From Diphasiastrum complanatum (Eukaryota > Streptophyta > Lycopodiopsida > Lycopodiales > Lycopodiaceae): a DNA stretch of 64,000 nucleotides. A model generated the notes under the pieces. That model had not been told where the DNA came from. It ran no database searches and saw nothing but the letters and a program-made list of their open reading frames with translations. Of the stretch, positions 44,201-54,650 are shown in pieces. Made by a program: the position numbers and the translations under genes. The stretch is taken from positions 1,871,334-1,935,333 of the forward strand of contig CM055100.1 of NCBI GenBank assembly GCA_029204225.1. The letters are read 5' to 3'. The first letter of the stretch is position 1, and each line of letters begins with the position of its first letter.

Positions 44201-45305
44201 CATTGTTTTCACTAACTATAGTGAAAGGTTGAAATCAAGCAATGATGAGATCTTGTGGGATGTTAATCATGTGTTTGAGAGGGAGTATCTTCAGAGGTTC
44301 AGATCTGAAGATGTTTATAAATGCAAAGTCCTTGATGTTTTATTGGAAGATCAAGATGTTGATCTTGAATTGCTTCATCAACACCAAGAGGCAAGTAGCA
44401 ATTGGAAGCTAGTCAAAAGCATGAAAGGGGAGCCACATGGGCAAAGCATCTTGGATCTGTTTTTACAGGTCCTTGAAGGTTCAAGTAAGGTTCTTGGAGC
44501 AGCAAGGAAGTGTCCTTTTACTCTACCTTACTTGTTTAATCTCATGTATGAACATTGTCATGTCAATGTGTTGGAATTGTCAAAATTCAATGAAACTAGT
44601 TCCACAGTTTTGCATCTTTTGGATCTTGGAGATGGAATAGTTATCATTGCTAGTTTTTATGATCAAGTACATGCATTCATTCAAATCTCAAAAGATATGG
44701 AAGTGGTCAATATGTTTACTTTTGAGCAAAGTTCAAGATCTAGCATCCTAGTGTTGGCAAATTGGCAAATTGTTGACAATGTAGGATCAAGCGTTATATG
44801 CAAATCTTGTGGAGATACTTCAAGTATTTCAAGTTCAGGTTTTGCTCATTCAAATGGAACAGAGAACACATCATTTTGGCATTCATTCACTCAAGGGCTT
44901 TCGTGGATTGGAGATCTACAAAGGCAAGGTGGTGATGGAGGTTCATTCATGGAGATACATGGTGCATTCACTATGGGCATAGTGGAATGTGGACGAGGCA
45001 TGCAAACACCTGTTGGTTACTTTCACTTACAGCTTGTTTGCTGCTGTTTTACAGAGAACTCAAAGGTGGATACATGGAGGAATCCTTTCATTGTTATTCT
45101 ATGTTCTTTTACATGTATCTTGTTCACCATTCTATGTAAAATTGATGTAAGAAATAGTGAAGCATCCTATATGGGCACTATTATCTATATCAATTATGTT
45201 GTACTTCATATTGTACATATTAGAACACTTGAAAAGAGATCTATCATCATGATGGAGATCATTCTTAGGTTGGAGCAAAGTAGTGTTGTAAAACTAGCAA
45301 GTTAA
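41277..45305 (+). CDS. Copia gag-protease-integrase polyprotein with truncated RT and unrelated C-terminal tail
   Basis: 1342 residues in one frame. Gag occupies about 1-270, with a zinc knuckle at 249-262. The aspartic protease motif is WWIDSGASS (D309-S310-G311). The zinc-binding pre-integrase region begins VWHKRLGHPN at 440. The integrase catalytic triad is D506 (HSDIH), D568 (RSDNGGE) and E604 (NGVAERKN), with exactly 35 residues between the last two. RT follows to about 922 and includes its first catalytic Asp (QMDVTNAFLNGDLEEDIYMEQ region). At YMEQ homology to copia ceases: residues 924-1342 lack YVDD, GLKQ and every RNase H block. The tail is open to its stop just before the polypurine tract. 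A stretch at about 950-990 containing YDGD (972-975) weakly resembles a ruined RT palm. Integration and packaging functions look intact; DNA synthesis cannot be. Confidence 0.93.
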   Translation: MASNGGIMLESSERLSSSNYSTWKVRMESLLELNELMDIVAEIEERPLTLQEQQRFDKKAKRALHIIKMNVTNELLKEVGKCQSASEAWNALKKLFESKSTSRVLTLRRQIFSSRQREGESAHAFILRVKSLSDDLACIDENIKDGEIVQVMLNGLLNEHANLVQSFAIQRVLPSVVDLQEILLAEEHRLQSKLDGASLQGGGEEAFFTKGKFKGKGKGKGKWSKGGNFDHDDHSSSSSSTKNNKSKFKCFYCGIKGHFANECYKKKREQGERQGNLTIDEEEHNTCESLVMTSSLLANIDDNDPWWIDSGASSHMTRHKEYFTSLLSYEGEGNIIYTANDGQCDIKGIGTIPISLSTNRKANLENVLYIPSITKNLLSVSQMIDKGLDVEFIGDACLISKCGSLIAQGRRHGKLFKLDACVISNHEGCMAREQLTNQEVWHKRLGHPNFKSLEVMAKKELVLGLPKSLVANNSVCEHCALSKSHRLAYSRSTSRSKEAFQLVHSDIHSSSTTSNGGAKMYATFIDDFSRYTWIYLLKSKDEVFAAFVKFKNEMENQFNTKIKCLRSDNGGEYTSNRFKDFCIAHGIKREMSSPRTPQQNGVAERKNRTLCECAKAMRLHANLAKSFWGEALACANYLCNRWTSASLDGKTPHEVLYGRRPSVKHCRIFGCTCFVNITLDDRTKEDPSSKKGVFVGYSEVSKAYKVYIPSTKKVVISRDVIFHEENVSNVVDVDVDVPTNHHDVQDVLDEDGDATPKQTSRKTQRQRAKPSRLTYDEKGKQVVDNSNFAFLTSFDEPTCVGEAIQKKEWIQAMDHEHQALIKSNTWRLVKLPKDKKAIGFKWIFKIKTNQDGSINKYKARLVAKGYAQEYGIDYDETFAPVAKMVTIRILISLATLYDWDMWQMDVTNAFLNGDLEEDIYMEQLKWQFLQGKEDLVEVWFELKWAGFIRFDTQLHLLYFMLDRSVEIYLLVYDGDIVFTNYSERLKSSNDEILWDVNHVFEREYLQRFRSEDVYKCKVLDVLLEDQDVDLELLHQHQEASSNWKLVKSMKGEPHGQSILDLFLQVLEGSSKVLGAARKCPFTLPYLFNLMYEHCHVNVLELSKFNETSSTVLHLLDLGDGIVIIASFYDQVHAFIQISKDMEVVNMFTFEQSSRSSILVLANWQIVDNVGSSVICKSCGDTSSISSSGFAHSNGTENTSFWHSFTQGLSWIGDLQRQGGDGGSFMEIHGAFTMGIVECGRGMQTPVGYFHLQLVCCCFTENSKVDTWRNPFIVILCSFTCILFTILCKIDVRNSEASYMGTIIYINYVVLHIVHIRTLEKRSIIMMEIILRLEQSSVVKLAS

Positions 45306-45318
45306 GTTGAAGAGGGAG

Positions 45319-45972
45319 TGTGAAAATTGTCAACATTTCCTAGCTAGTTTGAGGCCTAAATTGGCAATTTTTGTACATAGTTTTGGATCTAACCTTTCAC
45401 ACGTGTGAAAGAGACCTAGATACTTTTATTCTAGTATATATTTCATGTTGAAGAAGTCTCAAACTTCGGGACCTTCTAAATGACACTAAAATCATGTTAT
45501 TTGGACATATAGGCCAAAATTGGCTATTTTAGGTTACTGGTGTCCTAAAATTGGGTCCTAAGTTCTAGAGAGAGGAGAGAGAGTCATCTCTCTCACCTAT
45601 ATTAGGCTGAAATTCGTGGAGAACAGGTTGGAGAAACCTTTTGTATGCTTCATTGAGATCAATAGATCATTGTCATTGTTTCTTCCTCCATTGAGAGCAT
45701 TGTTGTGTGTATTGTCTTCAAGCTATTGTGTATGATCTTAGGTGCTTTCCAAAAGTGGTAGGCTGATGTATTATGGACTGTATAATGCTATTTTGGGCCG
45801 CACTTGATGTTTATGGAAGTTTCCATTTGTGATAAATGCTTTTTGATCAAGTTCTTTGCATTCTAGGTAGCATAGAATGTGTTGCCAATTCCTAGCTTAT
45901 GTAGTTTGGAGTGCAAGCATTCAAGCCAATGATCTTGGAGTTTAGATCCACTTAGGATCTGTATTTTTCACA
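45319..45972 (+). repeat. 3' LTR of A2
   Basis: No difference from the 5' LTR was seen by eye over 654 bp; the palindrome is at 45395-45410. It directly follows GAAGAGGGAG. Confidence 0.97.
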
Positions 45973-45977
45973 GAAGG

Positions 45978-46535
45978 TTCATCCTTCACCTAAGGACATC
46001 ATTCGTCTAGGTACTGTAATAAATGCAAAACCTATGGCCAATCTAATTTTGGCATTCTGAATCCATCTGGCAAGTCGGCAAAGGTTCATAATGATGATTT
46101 GATGCTCAGCAAAGGTTCCCAAAATGGCATAATATTGATCATTAATCTAAGGTTAAGTTAGGTAGTAACTATAGAAAATAACCTTCACCCAATTCAGTAT
46201 AGGTATATTTGAGGTGGATGTGTAATCTGACACCTCGACGAAGGTTTCTAAGGTTGCATGTTCGAAATACAAAAAGTGATTTTCTAAGTCATTTTTCATG
46301 AATAAAATAATCTCCTGAAAATATTTTCCTTCAACTTTTTCTATTTTGATGACTTTTTTGACTTTTGCTCATCATTTTTTTTCTTCTTATTTTTTTTTTG
46401 TCTTTTTCAAAAGAAAAAAATTTTTACTGAAATAATAAAAAAAACAAGAAAATTGTAAAACAAAAAAAATAACACTGACAAGTTGTTGGATCATTCTAGT
46501 TGAACTGGCTGATGTGGCTGCCAAAACTTGCGTAG
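45978..46535 (-). other. 3' region of a gypsy element (right side of the A2 insertion)
   Basis: Non-coding sequence with several AAGGTTC / CAAAGGTTC motifs like those of gypsy leaders, and a long A/T-rich low-complexity stretch at 46370-46470. It is continuous with the sequence left of 39446 across the A2 target site. Confidence 0.5.
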
Positions 46536-47755
46536 TCAGCTGCCATTCACCGGAGTGTCGAATCTTTTTCCATCCAAATGTTCTAGAATAACCGCTCCAT
46601 AGTTCAATATTTCTTTCACCTTATACGGTCCCTCACCTGTAAACTTCATTTTGCCTTTGATCAGTTCCGTCTTATACATTAGTGCTAGATCTCCTTCCTT
46701 CAGATCTTTTTTGTGTAATCGACGATCGTGCCATGCCTTGCGACAGGCTTTCTCTGTTGCTAATGCTTGAACTGCCATCAATATGGTTTCACAAAGTTTT
46801 TGTAAAGCCTCATGACGCATCTGTAAGGATTTTGCACCATCCAATCTTGTCGTTGCTGTTATGTGTAAGGATTGTATCAGGAATTCAATTGGCATAGCTA
46901 CATCTGACCATAGACAAGCTAGAATGGCGTTTGATTCATACAACCTTTGTAAGTTGTTCTGAATGCCCATAACGCTGCATAAAGCTTATGTTCCCAATCA
47001 GAATGACTTGCTTCTACTTTTTTTGTCATAATGTTGTAGAGAATCTTATTGGAAGATTCAACTTGACCATTATCCCTTGGATAATACGGAGTACTAAACC
47101 GATGAATAACAAAATAGTCTTCCAACAAACACTTTATTGTTTCATTCACAAAATGTGTTTCACGATCACTTACGATCTCAATAGGACATCCAAACCTAAT
47201 AATAATATGTTCATAAAGGAACTTAGCCGGAGATTTGCATCTGTAACTCGAACTACTTTTGCTTCAACCCACTTGGTCATATAATCAGTTGCAACGATGA
47301 TGTATCTGGCCTGAGATCCTCTTGCCGCAAAATGAATATGACCAACATAATCAAGGCCCCATTTCTCGAATGGTGCTTGCGATGAAACTAGATGTAAAGG
47401 TTCATAATTCTGTCATGTAGGACGATGTGCTCATTGACAAACATCACATAACTGAATATAATTTTCTATATCTTTATGAAGTGTAGGCCACCAACACCGT
47501 GATTGTAAAAGTTTGCAAACAGTGATATCTATTGAAAAATGTCCTCCGCCCATTTCATCATGTGAAAACATGATAAGTTCATGTACTTCATGCGGCAAAA
47601 CACATCTACGCAAAATGTCATCCATTCCTCAATGATACAATTGTCCAGCAATCAATTGATAAGGTTGTGTCTTAAGAATCAATTGTCTCTTTTGTACTTT
47701 TGTCAAGGAATCATTAGGTTGGCTGTCAACAAGCTTATGCTCGCTCTATTAAGTT
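46536..47755 (-). pseudogene. Gypsy integrase remnant
   Basis: Minus strand, in order: the end of the RNase H-integrase linker (YQLIAGQLYH), the HHCC zinc-binding region (HDEMGGGHFSIDITVCKLLQ, then CWWPTLHKDIENYIQLCDVC), DDE core pieces (YYPRDNGQVESSNKILYNIM, WEHKLYAALWAFRTTYK) and the C-terminal part (AWHDRRLHKKDLKEGDLALM then GPYKVKEILNYGAVIL). In-frame stops and shifts separate the blocks (for example near 47425 and 46919). Gag follows directly upstream, so protease, RT and RNase H have been deleted. Confidence 0.9.
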
Positions 47756-48875
47756 TCTTGAAAAGGACAAATGTACCTTCTACTTTGGAGATCATCCAAG
47801 TACCAGGTGTCCAACCCGCGCTTGTTAAAAGGACAAAATACAGAGCAACAGGCTTGTCGACAACAACCTGGCTGCATCAAAACAATTTCATATCTTGTAT
47901 AGTTACACAAATGACAAATAGTATTCGTCATTTGTTGTTTCAACGTTGGACATTCATTCATAGTGTGATTGCCCGCACAAATTGAACACCAAATATTTTT
48001 CCGGCTAGGAAAAGCCTTTGCAAACTTTTCAGGTTCTTTGTTTTCTTTAACATGGAATTCTTCCAAGGCTTTAATCTTTTCATCGAGTTGAGACTGCATC
48101 TTTTCCAGTTGCATCTGCTACTTTTGACCAAGCTTTTTGAACTCGTCGATCATCTTCTTTGTGGTGGCATTGATATTTGTTGATGCAATAGTGGTGGATG
48201 TTGTCGTGGTTTGCCCTGCGGTATAGGGCAGCATTCCAACATTTGGTTCATCGTTAGAATCTTCATTCTCTTCATGATTGCATCGTCCATAGCGCTTTGT
48301 ATCGTAGCATATTCAGTATGGCATTTTAGCTCGCGTCTAATCCGTTTAGGTAGACCTGTTGAAAACCACATCATCAAAGCATCATCATTGATTAGATCAG
48401 GATCACACTCAGATCTGAGATGTTTAACTCGTTCAATTTAATCTCATACTACTTCTCTCTTTCCCATTTTAATTTTACTTAAAAAGAGAAAGGGATCTTT
48501 CATAAATTTCCTGGGGTCAAATCTTGTAATGAGAGCGGCTTTAACCACGTCCCAATCTTGACGTTGTGCTTCCTCTTGGTTATAAAACCAATCCTAGGCA
48601 ACTCTAGTTAAGGCCATAGGGAATAACTGAAGTTTATCTTATGGAAATACTTTGTCATAAACCCTATATGATTCAAAAAAGATCTGAGGAAATCTGATGG
48701 GATCAGATAACCCATTGTACTTTGGTATATCTAAATGAGGAGACCTTCTAACAATAATTGGTGGTGGGTTCATTGGTCCTCCTTCAGCCGTAATTCCAAA
48801 TTATGTCAATCGGACAATGAGATTGGATCTAGATTTTTCAACAAAATCCTATCTTAGATCAGATTAGATCATATT
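47756..48875 (-). pseudogene. Gypsy gag remnant with zinc fingers
   Basis: Minus-strand blocks parallel the gag at 62388: the ALITRFKP-type region near 48530, then MMMWFSTGLPKRIRRELKCH, a coiled segment MQLEKMQSQLDEKIKALEEF, and knuckles CSICAGNHTMNECP and CHLCNYTRYEIV, ending FCPFNKRG. Stops occur near 48430 and 48590. The join to the integrase lies near 47755. Confidence 0.87.
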
Positions 48876-50166
48876 ATATCTGTAAAATCTCTATCACTTG
48901 GAAATAATCGTATTTCTGATTTTTAGAAAAGTAGATCTATGGACAGATGCATTAGCAACGATTGACTGCCAACCATGTCAATATGAATCGGATCTTGAAC
49001 CCAGCTCGACACTTATCAAATTATAACAAAATGGTTCTAAAATTTGACAGAGGCTCTGGTAGATCAGAACCTAGAAATAGTATAGGTGAAGGTTGACTGG
49101 ATGAGGGTTGACTCGGAGAAGGTTCTTCACTACTATTTTTGGTAGAAATTATAGATCTGGTTGTTTTTTGACAAATCTGATAAAACTAATCTTCGCCGAC
49201 CTTACAGTGGATCAATGGTAAAACTGGCGATGACAAAAATTGGGTTTTTGCAGGATGGTGAGGATAAAAATAGACTTTTTCAAGTTCCTAATACATAAAA
49301 TCTTCACCAAACTCACAATTAATAACTTATTATATTTAGAATCCTCAGACAACTCGGCAAAGTATCTGGCGAAGAATCAAGAGTATTACAAGTATTTTTA
49401 CAAAAAAAAGGCTTTTTTGACAAAAATATGACAATATGACAACTAATCCTTGGAAAACCTTCACAGAACTTACTGATTATCAAAAATAGTAAGTGGGACT
49501 AACACAGACTCTGGCGAAGGTTTAGGCGAAGATTCTTCTCAAAGAACTAATATTTTTACATAAAGTTGTAGATTTTTCACAAAAGTTATCAACAACTAGA
49601 TGAACGGTCACTTTTGGCCTTCTATTTTTAGTATTAATCTTTGCCGACCTGGCAGTAGATAGATCTGAATCACACCTATGCGTAGTGAATCGAACGAAAT
49701 TTCTTTTTTGTATTTTGAGAGTTTTGATGGTTTCTGGTGTTTTCTGATGATTTTTCTGATGTTTTAGCAAATCTGCTAGGAATTAATCTTCGCCCTTCAA
49801 TTGGAGGATTTTGTGAGTGAAACCGAAGGTGTCTGCAACTCGACAAAGGTTTCCTGTAAGAGGATAAAAAGCTATCAGATCTGATGATGATTTTGCCTCC
49901 TTTTTGCTCAAATCTGGTAGAAATGACCAATTTTTGTTGTTTTTCCTAATTTCTCAAATCCAAATGGATCTTAAGAATTGTGATCTAAATAGCTTTCCCT
50001 AATCAACAATCAGATTAGATTTCAAACAAGAAAATCCACTCAAATTAAGCAAATTCACCCTATAAACTATTCATGCCAAAACAAGATGCCTAATGCAAGC
50101 TAACATTCATTGAAACATGCTGCAATTTGAGAAATTGGTGTAGCTCCCAAGCAAAGGCACCAAAAT
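48876..50166 (-). other. Leader and primer site of the minus-strand gypsy element
   Basis: Long non-coding leader with dispersed CTTCGCC / GAAGGTT motifs (near 49080, 49110, 49190, 49520 and 49790). At its right end the minus strand reads TGGTGCCTTTGCTTGGGAG just after the LTR, a diverged form of the tRNA-Asp-type site seen at 16290 and 61534. Confidence 0.65.
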
Positions 50167-50466
50167 TGTAGTGGCTTTATTTCCTATCTTATCCTCAACC
50201 CAAGCTCCAAGCACACAAGCATCAAGGAGATGAAGTTAGTCGTCACGCGGAGGTTTAATCCCATGAGAGCGATAACATAAAACAAATCCAAACTGCATAG
50301 ATGATCCACGATTAACACTACATCCATTAACCCTGAAAAGGCCCAAGTCCTTTATTCTATTTACAACGTAACTTGCGTGCACATTGGGCCATGGTCTTGT
50401 ATGCGCAAGATGCCACAACCCTCGCAACACTTTCTACTACTTATTTTTCAATATTATTTATCTACA
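50167..50466 (-). repeat. 5' LTR of the minus-strand gypsy element (short type)
   Basis: On the minus strand it runs TGTAGATAAATAATATTG ... AGCCACTACA, 300 bp with TG...CA ends. It shares GTTGCGAGGGTTGTGGCATC and the CCATGGCCCAATG region with the first part of the 800-bp gypsy LTRs, but lacks their later portion including the microsatellite. Confidence 0.7.
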
Positions 50467-51261
50467 GTATGTTGGGAATACCCCCAATAGGACCCGCGGC
50501 CTAAAGTAGTGTCGGTCCCTCGACACTCTGCCGGTTTAGTACAAGGTTTGTTTGGTGTGCTTCTGGTGGATGAGATATCCAGTGACGTCTTCCATGAAGT
50601 CCAATCTGGTGAGACTTTTCTTGGTTTTCTAGGTATGGAAGGATTTATGTACACTGATAAGCCAATCCTAGTTGATCCACTGTTGAAATCTGCTTGGCCA
50701 AGGATCGTCGAATTGTGCCACCGCTCTATAATACACTCGCGCCACTGGTAATTGGTCCTCAGCTTTCTCTGAAACTAGGGCGATATTAGGATCAAAATAG
50801 ATCGTCGAAGCAAAATGTCGTCCTATTTGTGGGGACTCCCATAAAAAATCTCAAGTCCTGGGCATATGTTGCGGCCGCGAGGACTGTCGAATCTGGGCAG
50901 GTGAGAAATTGTTGCAAAAAGTGAACGAGGGCCCTCTTGACATCTACGTCCATTTTCCACCCGTACTGTGATTCTATCTTCGGCCAATTCCTTGTGTGGA
51001 TCGTAATTTTGTCCAGGGGGTGTCACACTCCGCCCATTTAGAGCTACGTGGGTAGGGGAGGTAGTGGTCGTTGACCCGTAATTGCCTGGGACTGGTAACG
51101 TATGCCCTGATGGTCACAGGGTCCCATTCAAACAGTCGTTTTCTCCATTCCGGCTGAGCTCCTAAGGTTGGTTGGGATATAGGCCAGCTCATTGCCCTTG
51201 ATCTCCTTTATTGTCACTGTGATTTGCCAGCCGTAACACGAGCTTTCATGTGGGAATTGCG
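50467..51261. other. GC-richer segment, ORFs on both strands, unrecognised
   Basis: Base composition is clearly less AT-rich than its surroundings and no copy of it exists in the window. Open stretches of 66-72 codons on the minus strand can be chained across frames (51192-50974, 51026-50823, 50654-50454), as expected of a decayed coding sequence; the plus strand has an 80-codon ORF (50509-50751). No domain is recognised. It ends at the LTR of A3. Confidence 0.35.
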
Positions 51262-51920
51262 TGTGAAAATTGTCAACATTTCCTAGCTAGTTTGAGGCCT
51301 AAATTGGCAATTTTTGTACATAGTTTTGGATCTAGCCTTTCACACATGTAAAAGAGGCCTAGATACTTTTATTTTAGTGTATATTTTATATTGAATAAGT
51401 CTCAAACTTCAGGACCTTCGAAATGACACCAAAATCATGTTATTTGGACATGTAGGCCAAAATTGGCTATTTTAGACTACTAGTGCCCTAAAATTGGGTC
51501 CTAAGTTCTAGAGAGAGGAGAGAGAGGCCTCTCACTCACCTATATTAGGCTGAAATTCATGGAGAATAGGTTTGAGAAACTTATTGTATTGTTGAGAGAG
51601 ATCAATAGATCATTGTCACAGTTTCTTCCTCCATTAAGAGAGATCATTGCTTTGTGTATTGTCTTCAAGCTTTTGTGTATGATCTTAAGAGGTTTCCAAA
51701 AGTGGTAGGCTACTGTTGTAGGGATGGTATGCTGTTGTTTTTGGCTGCCATCAGTACCTTTTATTAGTTTCTTTTTTCTCTTGAATGCTTTGTCAAGTTC
51801 ATGTGTATCAAAGGTAGCATTAAGATGCTTTGCCATTTCTAGCTTTTGTAGCTTGTTGTGCAAAGATCTTAGCCAAGTATTTTGGAGGTTTGGATCCATT
51901 CAAGATCCACTTTTTTCACA
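51262..51920 (+). repeat. 5' LTR of A3
   Basis: Diverged version of the A2 LTR with TGTG...CACA ends. The G-box palindrome is mutated here to CACACATGTAAAAG. Confidence 0.92.
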
Positions 51921-53076
51921 TGGTATCAGAGCTATTTGGTTGTTATTTTTAGTTAGGTTTCCATTTATGGTGATATTTGGATGTTTGATCAAGTTCTAGC
52001 ATGATTATGCATTGCACTGTTGATCAAATATTACTAACCTTTGTTTTGTGAGTTGAACTTGTGGATAAAAAGCATATTTCAGGTCTATTGAAGATCAGAG
52101 GCTGAGAAGAGCTATTTTTGATCAGATCATAGCACCTAATCATTTGCTGATTGTGAGGCTTGTGCATATTCAATACTAACAATGTTCTGTTCAATGTATT
52201 GTTGACAATCTCCACTTCTATGGATGAATACTCTCCTTTGTGGATAAACACTCTCCTTAAGTGGATGAACCTTCTCCTTAAGTGGATGACAAATACTCTT
52301 TGAGTTATTTTGTATTTCTCCAAAAGGCTGAGCAAAGCTCCCACTTGGATGAAAGATCCCCTTTTGGGTGAACAGATTGTCAACAATCTTTTGCATAAAT
52401 TTTGGTGTACTTTGTTGAGCATGTAAGTAGCTCTCCCTATGTAATTTGATTGGAGCATTTGCTGGAGGTTTTTAACCATTATGAAAATGTGTTTTCAGGT
52501 TCTTAACAGTCTGAGAAACATTCTCATGTGAAGTGATCTTAGATCTACATCTAAACACCAAGATTTGACAAGCTAGTGAAGCTAGTCTTGTGATTCACTA
52601 AGTGTGCTTTTCATTCAGCTCTAAAGCTTGTATATATCATATGCTGGAGTTTATAAACTTTTAGAAGTGTGGTTTACATGTGGTTTTACAGGTTGAATCA
52701 ATATCTTAGTGTGTTGATCATATGTTGATCAAGTTTGTTTAATTTTAGGTATTCTTGGGAGCCTAGTCTTGTGTGTTTTCTAAGAATGCAAGTAACTCTT
52801 CACATCATAACTTGATTTGGTCACTTGCTGGAAAGTTTGAGAGCTTAAGCAAGAGTGTGTTCAGGTTGGTTTGAGTTTGTAATCCATTCTTAGTGTGTGC
52901 AAAGTGTTGCATGTGTTTCAATCCTCCTTTCTATGCTTAGAAACCAGCCAGGTTCAAGATAGAAGTGTTTTAGGGTCCTAGATCTTCTGAGATCAACTTA
53001 TCCATCATTTGTTGAGAGAAAAGTGAGTGCTAGGTGCATTAGGACAGAGTCTAAAAGTTGAAGAATCATTATATTC
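51921..53076 (+). other. Leader of A3 with primer site
   Basis: Colinear with the A2 leader. The 21-bp minisatellite has about four units here (52210-52300) against three in A2. The antisense ORF is partly preserved (52396-52136, 86 codons). Confidence 0.75.
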
Positions 53077-54640
53077 ATGGCTTCCAATGGTGGGATCATG
53101 TTAGAAACTAATGATAGGTTGAGTTCATCAAACTACTCTACTTGGAAAGTGAGGATGGAGTCCTTACTCGAGTTGAATGAACTCATGGACATAGTTGCAG
53201 GAACTGAAGAGAGACCACCCATAGTTCAAGAGCAACAAAGGTTTGATAAGAAGGCTAAAAGGGCTCTTCATATCATTAAAATGAATGTTACCAATGAACT
53301 TCTCAAGGAAGTTGGTAAAAGTCAAAGTGCAAGTGAGGCATGGAATGCCTTGAAGAAGCTATTTGAATCAAAGTCCACATCTAGGGTATTGACCCTAAGG
53401 AGGCAAATATTTTCTAGTAGACAAGAGAGGGAGAAAGTGCTCATGCATTTGTCTTGAGGGTTAAGTCCTTAAGTGATGATCTAGCATGCATTGATGAAAG
53501 CATAAAAGATGGTGAAATAGTCCAGGTTATGTTGAATGGTTTGCTAGATGAACATGCTAACCTTGTGCAAAGTTTTGACATTCAAAGAGTCTTGCCAAGT
53601 GTGGTTGACTTGCAAGAAATCTTATTGGCTGAAGAACATAGGCTGCAATCAAAGCTTGATGGTGCATCCTTGCAAGGTGGAGGTGAAGAGGCTTTCTTCA
53701 CAAAAGGCAAAGTCAAAGGCAAAGGTAAAGGCAAAGGGAAATGGTCCAAAGGTGGTAACTCGGATCATGATGATCACTCTTTCTCCTCCTCTTCTACTTC
53801 TTTTAGAAAGAAAGATAAGTCAAAGTTCAAGTGCTTTTATTGTGGGATAAAAGGTCTTTTGCAAATGAATGTCATAAGAAGCAAAGTAATGAAGGTAGCA
53901 AGCAAAACAGTTTTTGTACTTCTAATGAGGATCTAGATTCTTGTGATTCTCTCATGATGTGTTCTTCAAGTCTAATGTCAAGTGGAAGTGACAAGGATTC
54001 ATGGTGGATAGATAGTGGATCTAGTTCACACATGACTAGTCACAAGGAGTTCTTAACTTCTTTGATCTCTTATGTTGGAACCAAGAAAGTGGTTCACATG
54101 CCAAATGGTGGTGAGTGTATGATCAAAAGTATTGGCTCAATTCCTATTTGTCTTTCTACTCATAGGAATGCAAGGCTTGATGGTGTTCTTTACATTCCTT
54201 CACTTTCTAGGAATTTGCTAAGTGTTGGTCAAATGTTGTTGGTCAAATGTTATAGAAAGGGTACAAGACAAAGTTTGTTGGGGATGTTTGCTTCATTACT
54301 AAGGGAGATGTCTTGATTGCTAGGGGCAATAGACAAGGTAGACTTTACAAGCTTGATGCATTTGTTATGTCTAACAAGAGGAATGAAATGGATGTTGGTG
54401 GTTCTCTCAACTTTCAAAAGTCAATTCCTAGCATCAATAGGATTGGTATATCTTATGCAAAGTCTAAAGAGCTTCCTTATGCTAGATCTAGGTTGAGATC
54501 TAATGAGCTTCTTGGAGATAGTTATTGTTGTGCTAACTTGGCAACATTTGGTGAATCTATGATCAATGTTTTGGATCCACTGGATCTTGAAGATGGACTA
54601 GTGCTACCTACCAGTCAAATGGAGTCATGTGCTGCTAATT
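53077..54640 (+). pseudogene. Copia gag-protease remnant of A3
   Basis: The frame starts MASNGGIMLETNDRL at 53077 and is shifted near 53440 (RQEREKV in place of RQREGESAHAF). It resumes as RVKSLSDDLACIDES and shifts again inside the zinc knuckle at about 53850. The protease motif WWIDSGSSSHMTSHKEF is at about 54002, followed by SIGSIPICLSTHRNARLDGV and RNLLSVGQM. A further shift near 54235 precedes GNRQGRLYKLDAF. Traces of the pre-integrase region survive (AKSKELPYARSRLRSNELL). Integrase core and the RT seen in A2 are absent. Confidence 0.88.
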
Positions 54641-54650
54641 AGTATCATGT

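Larger units (their letters stand above)
39451..45972 (+). mobile_element. Complete copia-type LTR retrotransposon family A, copy A2, with chimeric pol
   Basis: The 6522-bp element has two LTRs of 654 bp that look identical by eye (39451-40104, 45319-45972). Flanking 5-bp direct repeats GAAGG (39446-39450, 45973-45977) mark the insertion. The primer site TGGTATCAGAGC begins at 40105, and the polypurine tract GAAGAGGGAG lies at 45309-45318. One uninterrupted ORF (41277-45305) fills most of the interior. Identical LTRs and an open ORF point to very recent movement, yet YVDD and RNase H are missing, so RT must be supplied by another element. It interrupts gypsy-related sequence that continues on both sides. 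Confidence 0.97.
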
